From Gnetum montanum (taxonomy: Eukaryota; Streptophyta; Gnetopsida; Gnetales; Gnetaceae), in the NCBI GenBank assembly GCA_015680685.1, contig MNCI01018365.1, forward strand, positions 12,634 through 76,633: a DNA stretch of 64,000 nucleotides, given 5' to 3'. The notes beneath the pieces were generated by a model. That model searched no databases. It was not told the origin of the DNA and was given only the letters and a program-made list of their open reading frames with translations. The translations under genes were made by a program, and so were the position numbers. Of this stretch, positions 1-9,617 are shown one piece after another. Within the stretch, counting starts at the first letter, position 1. Every line of letters starts with the position of its first letter.

Positions 1-1
1 A

Positions 2-1426
2 AGGTTACCTTATCCACAAGGTAACCCGAAGCAATTCCACCAATCCTTGACGTATTATCCAAGTGGAACGCCTCCACAGCCGATTGGACAACATCAGCAG
101 TGGCAATACCCATAGTCATGAGGGATGCCACCGCCGACACATCGATACCCTTACCGGTAGCCCGATCCTTATGGTTATTATGTGCAGCAGCCAGTTTCTC
201 CAGGTGACTCTTTGGGTCACACTACCCCACACCATCACTACCATGCTCGGGAGTACTTTAGAAGGACTCCTTCTCCTCCGGGAGAAATCTCACATCCCGT
301 CCATCCTCTAACTCCACCCGTACCTTTTCCTCAAGTAGTTCCCATAACACCTCCTGCTCCAACAATGCAAGGGGAATTACCTACCCAACCGCAGCAACGT
401 CACGCCGCGAGATCTGTAAATATTCAGAGTGTAAATATCCAACCGGACACTAGTTCTGGCGATAACTGTACAAAAAGGAGACCCTTTTTCAGAACTAGGA
501 GCCCGGATAGGCTCTCGCAACAACAAGCGGACGGGTATATGTATAGGCCTCTAACTACTAACACTTCGGAGCACCCTTCAGTCCAAGGGAATGTAACGCA
601 TACGGTTATGCTAACACATACCGTAACTGACTGGATCAAGGTAGGCCACCTTCCCAGGAAACTAACTGATCCTGGGAGTCCCTTTATTCATTTGCAGATC
701 GCTGGGAATGCACCACATCGAGCTCTTCTTGACTCAGGTTCCGGAGTCAACTTAATTTCGCGAAAGATGTATCACGCCTGGAACCTGCCCCAACTTAAGA
801 AGAGCAACATCCAACTAGAGCTGGCAGACCAGTCCATCACTATTCCCTTGGGTTTGGTGGAGGACGTTATCACCACTGTGTGTGGTTGGTCCTACCCAGC
901 GGATTTCCTAGTGATCGATGTTAACAACAACGAAGGGGACTTCCCAATTATAATGGGAAGGGCATGGCTAAGCACAGTAGATGCATGCCTTAGGATCCGT
1001 GATCTTTCCTTGGAAATCTCCAAGATAAACATATGTGGAAAGATCGAGAAGAGGATAGTTCCATGCATCACATACAGTGATTCATCGGGTGATGACACGG
1101 AGGAAATGTCTCCATGTCACAGGTGTGCCCAGGAAACTCTGCAACAAAGATGCCTGTATGTAGCAACCACACAAGAAGTAGTAGACACCCCGTGGTTGAC
1201 AGCTTCTCATAAGAGCAAACAAATATGCATGGAACGAACTGAGGCAACTCATGCCAACAACCGTGGCATAGACACATTGGAACGTGAGCGTCGCCAACTT
1301 CCAACCCTGAATTTAAGATCATCAATTGGGAGAAGTTGGGCACTGCTTAGAAATTCAAATAGGCGCTCACTACTTCGGATCTCTCCCTCACAACTCAGTC
1401 ATGGGGGAGATGGCCACCTATGCTAA
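2..1426 (+). pseudogene. gag linker plus aspartic protease (element A)
   Basis: One frame (2, 5, 8...) reads through from the window start with three stops before 182, then is open for 414 codons to 1426. The first part is a Pro/Gln/Tyr/His-rich gag linker. From about codon 148 of the open stretch comes the WIKVGHLP segment seen in every sister copy. The retropepsin follows: active-site DSG at 731-739 (DSGSGVNLIS), then IIMGRAWLST near codon 256, which corresponds to the family's ILGR motif. The protease active site is intact, unlike in copy B. The last 40 codons are out of frame relative to other copies and cross the deletion junction near 1360, ending in an integrase-tail relic. The protein would process Gag in virus-like particles. 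The start lies outside the window. Confidence 0.85.
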
Positions 1427-1439
1427 TCATATGGGGCCC

Positions 1440-1625
1440 TCAGTTCTTTTTCAGTTTTTGTTTTACACATTTTTGTTTTACAACGTTTTTGTTTTTCACA
1501 TTTTTGTTTTACAATTTCTTTAACTTTTCTAATTTTTGTTTTACAAATTTCTTTAACTTTTCTTGTTTTTGTTTTACAACATCGTTATATTTTTCTATCT
1601 TTTTGTGTGTGTGTGTGTGTGTGTC
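1440..1625 (+). repeat. T-rich minisatellite and (TG)n after the gag-pro frame (element A)
   Basis: Roughly 15-17-base units built on TTTTTGTTTTACA repeat about seven times (1440-1600) just after the last codon. A TG microsatellite follows (about 1603-1624). The same T-rich minisatellite is found at the matching place in B (12345-12480) and D (57545-57650) on the other strand, so it is an ancestral part of the 3' untranslated region. Confidence 0.8.
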
Positions 1626-3437
1626 ATCCATCATGTAAATTCGTCACCCAATAAGTGTTCGGGCCGATGGGATGAACTGTTTTTCATTAATTGCTAATGT
1701 TTGGTTTTTACCTTTAAGTTACATTGTTGATACTAAGGTATGTTCTTTTGATATGGCAGGCAATGAGATCACTTCATCCATCCATCCATCAAGTCTATGG
1801 TTTCCCTTGGCTTGGAAATGTACAGTTCCCTTCCAATAAGAACTTTAACGAACCAGTGACTGGGCATTTCTCAAACTAAGGAAGGACTCAAGGATTTGAA
1901 ACGGGTGTGACTTCAAGGGAACTTGGTGCTCTTGTGTTGGTCATTCACTTGGGTGCTTGGATGTTTTCTTCTTGGGTTTTCTTACCGTTCCGATGTAACC
2001 CAATAATCGGAAGCTGAGACAATAAAAATAAAGAAGTCTTTGCATGGTGTGGTCCCCACGCATAAAAACACAAAACAAAAAAAGAAGAAAAAAAATTTGG
2101 AAAAAAGAGAAAAAGAAAAAAAAAGAAAAAGCTAAAAAGCTAAAAGTGAGGATTCAAAGCACACCCCTTAGACGGAATAAATTTGGGCTGCAAGCACTGG
2201 TTATGGAACCAAAGTGTTCCCTCTAACTAAGGCCCTTCTCGCTTCCCATTCTCTCTGTTGTTTCGTCGGAATGGTGGTGGCTTCTCGAAGTTGCATCCTT
2301 GTTACCCAAGTGGATGATTTAACCAACTGCATTGATGCGAAGTCACTGGAAGTGGTTGGTTTGAGCCCAGAGTTGGAATGAGATTCGCCAAGTCACATTA
2401 ATCATGTAACACACAAGGGGCTGTACACCACCTTGTTCTTGGGATTCCATTCCACTTCTCTTCTTCCCATCCTTCTCTCCATTGTTCACCTCATTGCCGG
2501 TTGTATCATTGTATATACTTTAGTTGATGCTTTGTTTTCTTTTTGGTAAATTCTTCCGGTTAAGACTTTAACTCTTGTTTCCAAAGGACATTCCCAGAGC
2601 CCACGGACTCTTTGAATGTGGGATTGTCAGGGCATTAAGGGCATGAGCCTGCTTTGGGGAGGACCCACTGACATTCCTATTTGGAACATTAGTTAACTTC
2701 TTTTCCTTAACGTTTTGCAATTAATTAACATTTTTGTTCATTTCCATCATGACATCCTTTTTATCGATGCCATAGTTGTCCCTTTTTACCTATCATTCCT
2801 ATTCCTTTTCTCTCTCCATTCTAACGCTACCGGAGGTTCGCGATTAGTCATGGGGGTACGGGGCCTGATTTTTCGATTTTTATCCTAAGCCCCGGATTTT
2901 TTCGTTTTTCTTCCTAACCCCTATACCTTCGGTAGTCATCATCTATATTTTCCCAGATCCATATCAGCCATACCACACCTTAGCCAGTGAACCTAAACCG
3001 AAGCAAGGTATGCTTTACTTAATGATTCAATTACCCTTGCTAATATATGATGGTGTTGTGTGTGCAGATGGCAATCATACAACAACAGAATGGATCTGGA
3101 GCAGACACTTGGAATGGAGCAGCGCTGAAGCAGCATGCAAGGAGTGGAATTGATAATGCGCTTACAGATGGACAACGAAAGGCGCAATCTAGGCGTTGGC
3201 AGCAACAAGACTCTTCTCTCTTCTTCTCTTCTATTCTCTCTCCTCTTTTCTCTCAGCTGCCAACTGTGGCCTGATGTCATTGTAATAAGGTGTTCACCCA
3301 TGTTGTCATGAACACCAGTTTTTGTCAAGTCTTGTAATAAAGACCGTTCACATGTCATCCCATTAGTTCCATTTCCCCTAATAATCCCATACCTACCTGA
3401 TATCATTGTAAGGAACTCGAGGACGAGTTTTCATTCA
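1626..3437 (+). other. Conserved 3' segment between pol tail and polypurine tract (element A)
   Basis: This 1.8-kb segment has matching segments in B, C and D. There is no long open frame. Two hydrophobic peptides are shared among copies. The first, around 1910-1975, contains a LGAWMF core and is preceded by a branch-point-like TACTAAG and a ...TATGGCAG acceptor-like site near 1757. The second, around 2440-2550, has a long hydrophobic stretch ending DALFSFW-stop. A 60-base GT...AG block (3008-3067) is also shared. Athila elements are known to carry an env-like ORF after pol, so this is plausibly its remnant. I see no sequence match that proves it, and a structured untranslated region is the alternative. 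Confidence 0.5.
3008..3067 (+). other. Candidate 60-nt intron near 3' end (element A)
   Basis: The block starts GCAAG/GTATG and ends TGTGTGCAG/ATGG. A CTAAT branch-point-like site lies inside. Blocks of exactly 60 bases sit at the equivalent place in B (11016-11075), D (56135-56194) and C (23991-24050), where the splice dinucleotides have decayed. An ATG follows the acceptor directly in every copy. Confidence 0.4.
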
Positions 3438-3450
3438 GTCATGGGGGTAT
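3438..3450 (+). promoter_or_regulatory. Polypurine tract (element A)
   Basis: AGTCATGGGGGTA abuts the TGATGAG start of the 3' LTR. This is the expected site for the RNase H-resistant primer of plus-strand DNA synthesis. The same 13 bases stand at this place in B and D, and C differs by two transitions. Confidence 0.85.
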
Positions 3451-4524
3451 GATGAGACGCGACTTGCATGTGCCACGATATCGCGTACGCGATATCGCAG
3501 CCGCTGCGATATCGCGTCTTTCCCTACGATATCGCGTACGCGATATCGCGTCCTGTCGCCATTTCTATAAATAAGATGTGGCACTCCCTTCATTTCCCAA
3601 TTCTGGCTAGTGTAGCAAGCTCTGGCAGATTGATCACTCCAGAGTTAGAATTTTTTTCCCATGTGCCCGCAGTAGGAGTCCTAGAGTGAACGACTCTTTA
3701 TTCGAGCAGCTTGTAACCTGAACCCAAGTTGTGTACGGCAATAAAGATGAATTTGATTGGATAAACCTTGCAGCACGTGGTTTCATTTATTGCTTTCATT
3801 TACTGCTTTCCTAGTGCGTTCAAGTATGACTTGATTACGAGCGTCTAAGGACGTGTACAGCTAGTCAAGGAATCGGCTGCTTGACGCAATGCATGAGTAC
3901 GACTCAATTACGAGCATTGGCTGCTTGGTAACCCAGTAGTGTATTCCAGGATTCTACGCTTGGTAATCCCAGTGGTAGTCCGATGTGTATGGCTAGTTGA
4001 GGAATCGGCTGCTCATTGCTAGGCTAGAATGTGTGATAAGTACGACTTAGTTACGAGCACCCACGGGTGTGTACAGTTGGCTAAGGAATTAGCTGCTTAT
4101 CACACATAGGCTAAATAGGTGCCTCAGTATGACCACTTCGAGCACTTGCGTTACGTGTGGCGATCCCAGTAACGATTAGCGTTTGGTAAGCTGCAGTTGC
4201 ATAGTTCAGGGTATGTCCGGCAAGTGGGAACGGATGCTGACGCTAGTTAATTTAGACTTAGATCAGTAGTTAGAGTTAGCTTAGTCTCTCAACCCTTTCC
4301 TCGGATAGCATAGAAGATAAGCCGAAAATACCAAAAAAATCACATACCTCAGACTTGCTTAACCATACACCGTGACACATACAAGCAAGCCTGGGAAGAC
4401 AACGAACGATTAACCCCAAGTGTTTCTTGTGGCGTTAAGGAATTTAGTCTACGGAGTTCAACCGGATCGCGTGTGTACGCTCGTATTCGTATGGTGGAGT
4501 GTAGGGGTACCTCGCCACTCATCA
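3451..4524 (+). repeat. 3' LTR of element A (1074 bp)
   Basis: The LTR runs from TGATGAG to CTCATCA. A cluster of GATATC palindromes occupies about 3475-3555. A TATA box (TATAAATA) is at 3566-3573 and a poly(A) signal (AATAAA) at 3740-3745. U3 is therefore only about 145 bp, while the region after the poly(A) signal is about 780 bp. That U5 holds repeated modules starting at about 3823, 3895, 4039 and 4127, built on GTACGACTTGATTACGAGC-like and CAAGGAATCGGCTGCT-like blocks. The last 40 bases are almost the same in all LTRs of the window and would include the integrase recognition end. Confidence 0.92.
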
Positions 4525-5405
4525 GCTGTGATATCGCTGCCTGTGATATTGCGTACATGATATCGTAGCTATGATATCGAAGTAGCCACTATATTGCGTA
4601 CACAATATCGCGGTTGCGATATCACATCAGCCGTGATATCACATATGCGATATCATGGCCTGCCGCAATGTCTATAAATAAGAGGCAGCTTTCCCAGTTT
4701 TAGGCATCTAGATTTAGTTCCTTAGCGAAGCTCTGACAGTTTTTCCCTTCCAAAGATAGAATAATTTCCCAGTGTTTTCCCGCAATGTGGTGATTGTAAT
4801 TGTATGGCATCCTTTATTCGAGTGTGACGTACTTGGACACGCACATGATCGAAAATAAAGATCGAGATTACTTCATCATTGTAGCATTCACTTAGTTTAA
4901 TTAATTAATTATTTAATTTTCATTTATTACTTTCTTAGTTAATCTCTCTCACCCTTATCTCATGTTAAACATGGAATGAGTATGACTTAATCACGAGCAT
5001 TTAAGTGTGACTACTTGGTAACCCAGTAGCGTACCTAGGCCATGCACTTGGTAATCCTAGTGGTAGTCATGCACGAAGTCAAAGATGTGTACGGATGATT
5101 AAGAAATGGATGCTCATCACACTTAGGCTAGTTTAGATTCTCTCTTACCCTTTCCTCCTAGCTTAGTTTATCTTATTTTCCATTACCTTCAGGAGTAGCA
5201 TTAGGTTAGGACACATCATACACCTCACTCTGGACTAAACCATACATGACAAAGATAATACTAGTCCAGGTGGGAAGACAACAAAATACGACTAAGGCTA
5301 ATTGTCTAGGTGCCACAACTAGTGCGTCTGTGGAGTTCGATTGGATCACGTGTGAAAACGCTCATATTCGTATGGTTGAGTGTAGGGGTACCTCGCCACT
5401 CATCA
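4525..5405 (+). repeat. LTR of element F, interrupted by element A
   Basis: Immediately after element A the sequence resumes inside a GATATC array (4525-4660), then a TATA box (4673-4680), an AATAAA region and U5. It ends at a clear CTCATCA (5399-5405). The orientation is plus. Its missing left end must lie beyond element A, outside the window. It may be a 3' LTR or a solo LTR. The five bases AGGTT at 5406-5410 are the expected target duplication. Confidence 0.82.
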
Positions 5406-5410
5406 AGGTT

Positions 5411-5780
5411 GGTGGGCTCCATGCTTTGTAAGTTTTTAGAGAAATTACATTGACTTTGGAACCTAAGTCTAGTAGAGCTTTGCATGGTAGATTTTCAGCT
5501 ACTCATAGATAAATCAAAGCAACTCTTGGATCCATTATTTTCCTGGGAAGTGTTCCTACCTTGATCCAATTTGATACTATCTCTATGAGCATGATAATTT
5601 TCAATTTTTGATTCTGTGTTTTTGGAAGCATGATGTTTGTTGGAGGATCTATTGTAGGAAAGCTTTGTCTAAATGAAGTTATAACTCTACTAGCTTTTTC
5701 TGGGCTTGTCCTAAAGAAAGGACATTTCTTTGATTTGCCTTTAGTGTTGTTGGTATGATCCTCTATTTGTACATTCATTG
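5411..5780 (-). pseudogene. Protease start, truncated (element E)
   Basis: The WIKVGTLPRK block and a retropepsin active-site region reading LLDLGSKVNVIS (DSG changed to DLG) are visible. The frame is cut by the LTR of element F at 5405, so the flap and C-terminal half are missing. The family normally continues into RT. Confidence 0.7.
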
Positions 5781-5899
5781 CCCTGGTTGCACTTTTTTGT
5801 TGCGGTTGAGATGGTAGTTCCCCCTACATGATAGGAGGTGGCATTGGTGGTAAAATATTTGGATGATGGTTTGAAGAACCAGTTGCTGATGGATGCATA

Positions 5900-8086
5900 T
5901 ACAAGTTTGGATTTGTCCTTGGTGGTGTTGGTTTTTGGTACTCTGTTGGATAGTAGTGTGGAGTTTGAACAACAACATTACTAGGAGAGATTGGACGTTG
6001 CACAAAGTATCCATATAGATTTGGCTACCAATATGGATATTGTTGATGTGATGGTGGCATGGCCCACAATTATGGTTGTTACCACTACTAATAGTACTAC
6101 TCTTGTGGCTGTGATAAAGCTCCATTGGGATAGTATGTGGGTTGGAAGTTTTGGCATTTGTTTCTTGACAAATTTGAGGTTAAGTGCATATGCCCCTGTT
6201 TCTTGTAAGTGTGTCATTACTGGACAACATCCCTTGAGGTGTTTGTATTGGCATATGACACATTCTTGATTATCTTTGAAGCTTGTGTCTAAACATTGAG
6301 CCACTAAAGCCACTTTGTCTTTTTGTCCAAAATCTCTCTTTTTTTTTTTATCCTTTCCTTTCGCAAAGGCTTGCTTTATTCATTCCTCCACAATTTTCAA
6401 GGCTGTTGTACATCTCTCATCAACTGAGTCCCACATTTTCACTAGTTGTGCTGCTATATTGGTGATAGATTTTTGGATAGGTAAAGTTTTCTTTTGAATT
6501 GCCTAATCCAAGGTCTCTTCTTCTTGTGTGTTACAAACTCTTACATTCCTTTTACTAATAGATTGATCTTTGTTATATTCTTCTACCAGTTCTCTTTTCC
6601 TTCACTTGCCTTCCTCCTTTGCCACTTGGTCAATCAATCTCTGTATTCGATGGGCAATCATTTCAGATAATTGACCTTGGGTATAAACCCCAAGGGTCTT
6701 TATGGTCTTATTTTGTAACCCATCAACAATGTGCCTTAGTTGTTCCTGTTGAGAGAATCCATGGCCTTGACATTTATGCAATAGTGAGTAATACCTATTC
6801 ATTGCTACATTAAGGGATTCATGGATCCCTTACTTCTATCCTTGGATTTGTTTCCTTAGATTGGACACCAGTGAATAAGTTTGATATTTATTATTGAAGA
6901 TCTTCAACATGGTACACCATCTCTTGATTGATTCTTGTTTAAGAAATCTATACTAGCTCTCAGCTTCTTTCACAAGTGTCTATGGGAACAACTTCAGTTT
7001 CCACTACTTACTTTCAATATTTTGTAGGATGCAAGCATTGTGGAATGCTTGGAGGTGGTGTTGCGGATCAACATTATAACCACCCTCAAATTTGGACATG
7101 TTATTCATGTTAAGATATTTGATACGGCTGTCCCTTACATGCTTGGTTGGTATATGTATAGCTTCTTGGATATTAATCATATTGCAGGTTGCCTTCAGGG
7201 GTTCATCATCATGATCGGGTTCATGAGCTCGATTGTAGTAGTGCCTCCTTTTGTGCTCATGCCTTTATTAATTCTCCCTTTGATCCATGTGTCTTCTTTG
7301 TTCATAGTTTTCATCTTCTTCATCAGAGTGCCTTGGAAAATAATCATGAAAATCATGAGTCATTCTTTCCTCCTTGTCATGGTTTTAGTAGCTTTGTCTC
7401 CTTCTATCAGAGTCCACTAATGATTGTGAAGATGTGGATGAGGTAGTAGGAGAATGATGTTGGCTTGTCCTCCTTCAATGACTCTGGTACTCCTTCTTGT
7501 GGTTTTCAATAGAAACTCTTGGCCTTGAGTTCTACCTATACTTGGAGTCAGTTGCCTGGCTTCATGGTGTCTCTTCTAGAGTGAAATGTAATTAAACTTT
7601 GATAGGTTCTTCAAGTTTGATGACAGGTGTTTGAGAAGGATCCTCATGATTCTGTTGGAGTTGTTCTACAATAAATGCATCACCATCTAGTTCTTCCAAG
7701 ACAAGTGAAGTGTTAACCTACTTCCCCTTGCTATGTACATGCTTGATCGCCATGGTAGCATCTCATCATTTTCTCCTTTGTAGGTTCATAAGGCCTTGTC
7801 ATGTGCTTAGTCACATGGTACCCTTCCTAGATCTGGTTCAAGTTCATTCTCCTTAAGGTAGTTTGACTGCTTGATCTAGAGGTAGGACTATGTTGTCTTG
7901 TATGTTTCTCCATCTCATTTGTTGGTCCTAATGAAAGATGAAAGTAAACTCTAGATGATAAGGATTAGTATGAGCATATGTGATTTTGGTTTGCATTGGC
8001 ATCCCCCATTCTTCTTCATCACTAATTTTTTCATTACCTCTTGGTAGTTCTTTGGTAGATGGTGATTGATCTTTTAGTGAAGCCAT
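5900..8086 (-). pseudogene. gag relic (element E)
   Basis: The likely start is the ATG complementary to 8084-8086. A following YAHTNPYHLEFTFIFH stretch matches the YTHPDEYIPDFTFILH stretch of B. A gag capsid-like block (YYSLLHKCQGHGFSQQEQLRH) is near 6690-6800. A zinc-knuckle-like CX2CX3HX4C (CVICQYKHLKGCCP) is near 6195-6250, followed by the LQETGAYALN block found in all copies. Many stops and several frame changes break it. Gag would form the particle that packages element RNA. Confidence 0.7.
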
Positions 8087-8214
8087 GTTATTATTTCCAG
8101 ATGTTGAATTAAGTGTGCTTAATTTTCTGGAATTATTAATAGGCTATGAATTTTACTTTGGATTCTTGATATAATGAACTTTATGAAATTAATTACTCAA
8201 CATACATTGACTTA

Positions 8215-8233
8215 TCCCCAACAATAGCACCAA
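8215..8233 (-). promoter_or_regulatory. Primer-binding site (element E)
   Basis: On the minus strand the bases just inside the LTR read TTGGTGCTATTGTTGGGGA. This is a decayed form of TGGCGCCGTTGCCGGGGA, the tRNA-Asp-type site I recall for Athila elements. Confidence 0.55.
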
Positions 8234-9116
8234 TGATGAGTAGTGGAGCAAGCCAACATCCAATCATACAAGTCATAGGTGTTCACACACGACCAAATTG
8301 GAATCTATGGATAAGGCAATGTTAATATGCTAGTAATTGGTTTAAGTTCGAGATTGTTGTCTTTCCACGTAGAGCTAGTGAAGTCTATGGGTATGGTTTA
8401 GCTCATCGTGAGGTATATGATATCTAATGTTGTTTGGCCATCATTACTTCTAGCAAACATAATGAGAATAGAAATGGTTTCTAAATCTTAGTAAAAGAAG
8501 TAAACAAATCTATTCTAGCCTATGGTGGTGAGCATTCATTCCTGATCCTCCGTACACTCCTTGGGCTTTGTGTAACTACTACTAGGATACTACGTGCATC
8601 GCTATTGGATGTACTAGGTGATAGCACTACTAGGATATCAAACAATTACACTTACGTGCTTGAGATTAGTCGTACTTATTTTGCTTACTAATAATAGTGA
8701 TAGTAAAGTGCATAAAAAGGTAGAACATTAACTAGAAAATAGTAAACATTAAGATAAGTCAAAATAGTAAACATTATTCTAAGTAAAATGATAAACTAGA
8801 AGAATGCTAAAATAGTGAGAAATAGCTAGACCTTTATTTTTGATCACACTTATGCCCAAGTATAAGATGTCAAACAAAGATGTCATCCACTAAGTCACAC
8901 TACACTGCGAGCATTCACACTGCTAAGTGCTAGATTACAAAAATAAACTAATAGAGTTGAGGTACTAGTGGAATGAAACTAGTATGGATCCATGTGCCCA
9001 AGTGTCGTATTTATAGGGTTGCCTGCATCCCGAGATATCATATCAATGATGATGTAGCATGTGCTACGAGATCGAATTTACAACATTGTTGATGCAATAT
9101 CATTGTTACGATATCA
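8234..9116 (-). repeat. 5' LTR of element E (right end approximate)
   Basis: TGATGAG starts at 8234. A TATTTATA box (minus-strand TATAAATA) is at 9008-9015, and degenerate GATATC motifs lie between 9030 and 9116. No clean CTCATCA is left. The right end is placed at the last ATATCA by analogy with the 873-bp LTR G. Confidence 0.65.
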
Positions 9117-9617
9117 TTGGTGGACAAAAATTAACTTTATCACTAATCTTAGAAAGTTTTCATTACTAAGAAAGTTAAAAGAGAGTTACATAGGTCTCAA
9201 ATATACAGGTTCTCTTAGAAGCAAATTAACTATCAACTCTACCTCATTTCTATCAACTATAATAAAGGAAGGCTAAATTGCCATCTTACCACATTGATTT
9301 ATAGTTTTACAATATGGAAAATAAAGGATGAAAGGTCTCACCCACCACCATATTTGATTGGAGAACTAGTAACTCTACAAATGTGTATTTTTAGATGGAA
9401 CTATAATTGGAAATTTTCACTAGTTAGCAAACAAGTCATATAATATTATTTTTGATCATATAATATATATGATAACTTAATATCTAAAATGAAAAGGGCC
9501 ACATATGTGATTACATTGAACCATTAGTGTTAATTTACAAATCATATTTTAGATGCCTCAGTTGACTACAAAAGTCCAATTCTTGTAAAATTGTTAAGTG
9601 GAGTTCTGAAAGACTTA
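9117..9617. other. AT-rich spacer; left flank of element B
   Basis: No coding or repeat feature is recognised. It continues at 16834-16922 on the other side of element B, joined at the ACTTA target site (9613-9617 and 16834-16838). Confidence 0.5.

Larger units (their letters stand above)
1..4524 (+). mobile_element. Element A: Athila-like LTR retrotransposon, gag-protease only (5' part outside window)
   Basis: This is the right-hand part of a plus-strand Ty3/gypsy element. It runs from the gag linker through protease, a 2-kb untranslated or env-like segment, a polypurine tract (3438-3450) and a complete 3' LTR (3451-4524). It ends in CTCATCA, and the next five bases, GCTGT (4525-4529), should recur left of the window if this is a simple insertion. 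The Athila-like assignment rests on sister copies B, C and D, which show a gag with a CPGHG-type motif and a tRNA-Asp-type primer site. RT, RNase H and integrase are absent: protease runs straight into the tail of integrase near 1360. The element is inserted in the LTR of element F. Confidence 0.88.
5406..9116 (-). mobile_element. Element E: truncated Athila-like element (protease start, gag, 5' LTR)
   Basis: This is a minus-strand element whose protease region is cut at 5405 by insertion of element F. What remains, in 5'-3' order on the minus strand, is a 5' LTR (8234 to about 9116), a primer site (8215-8233), a gag relic (about 5900-8086) and the first part of protease. It is more diverged from the other copies than they are from each other, and it is the oldest member of the E-F-A nest. 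The rest of pol would lie left of the window. Confidence 0.8.

Noticed and set aside
182-1426. Treating the 414-codon frame as a complete independent gene
   Set aside because: The same frame continues upstream with gag-linker sequence past three stops, and its end crosses a deletion junction; it is a gag-protease remnant.
2044-2226. Lys-rich 60-codon frame as a basic protein
   Set aside because: It is an A-rich low-complexity stretch; the matching places in B and D are T/A-rich repeats without an open frame.
3047-3274. 75-codon frame after the candidate acceptor as a conserved protein
   Set aside because: The first residues (MAII) are shared among copies, but the frames then differ through small indels and stops in B, C and D, so protein conservation is not supported.
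3470-3560. Evenly repeated palindromes that could suggest a CRISPR array or replication origin
   Set aside because: The units lie inside an LTR, just before a TATA box, and recur in other LTRs. There are no spacers of constant size and the sequence is nuclear plant DNA.
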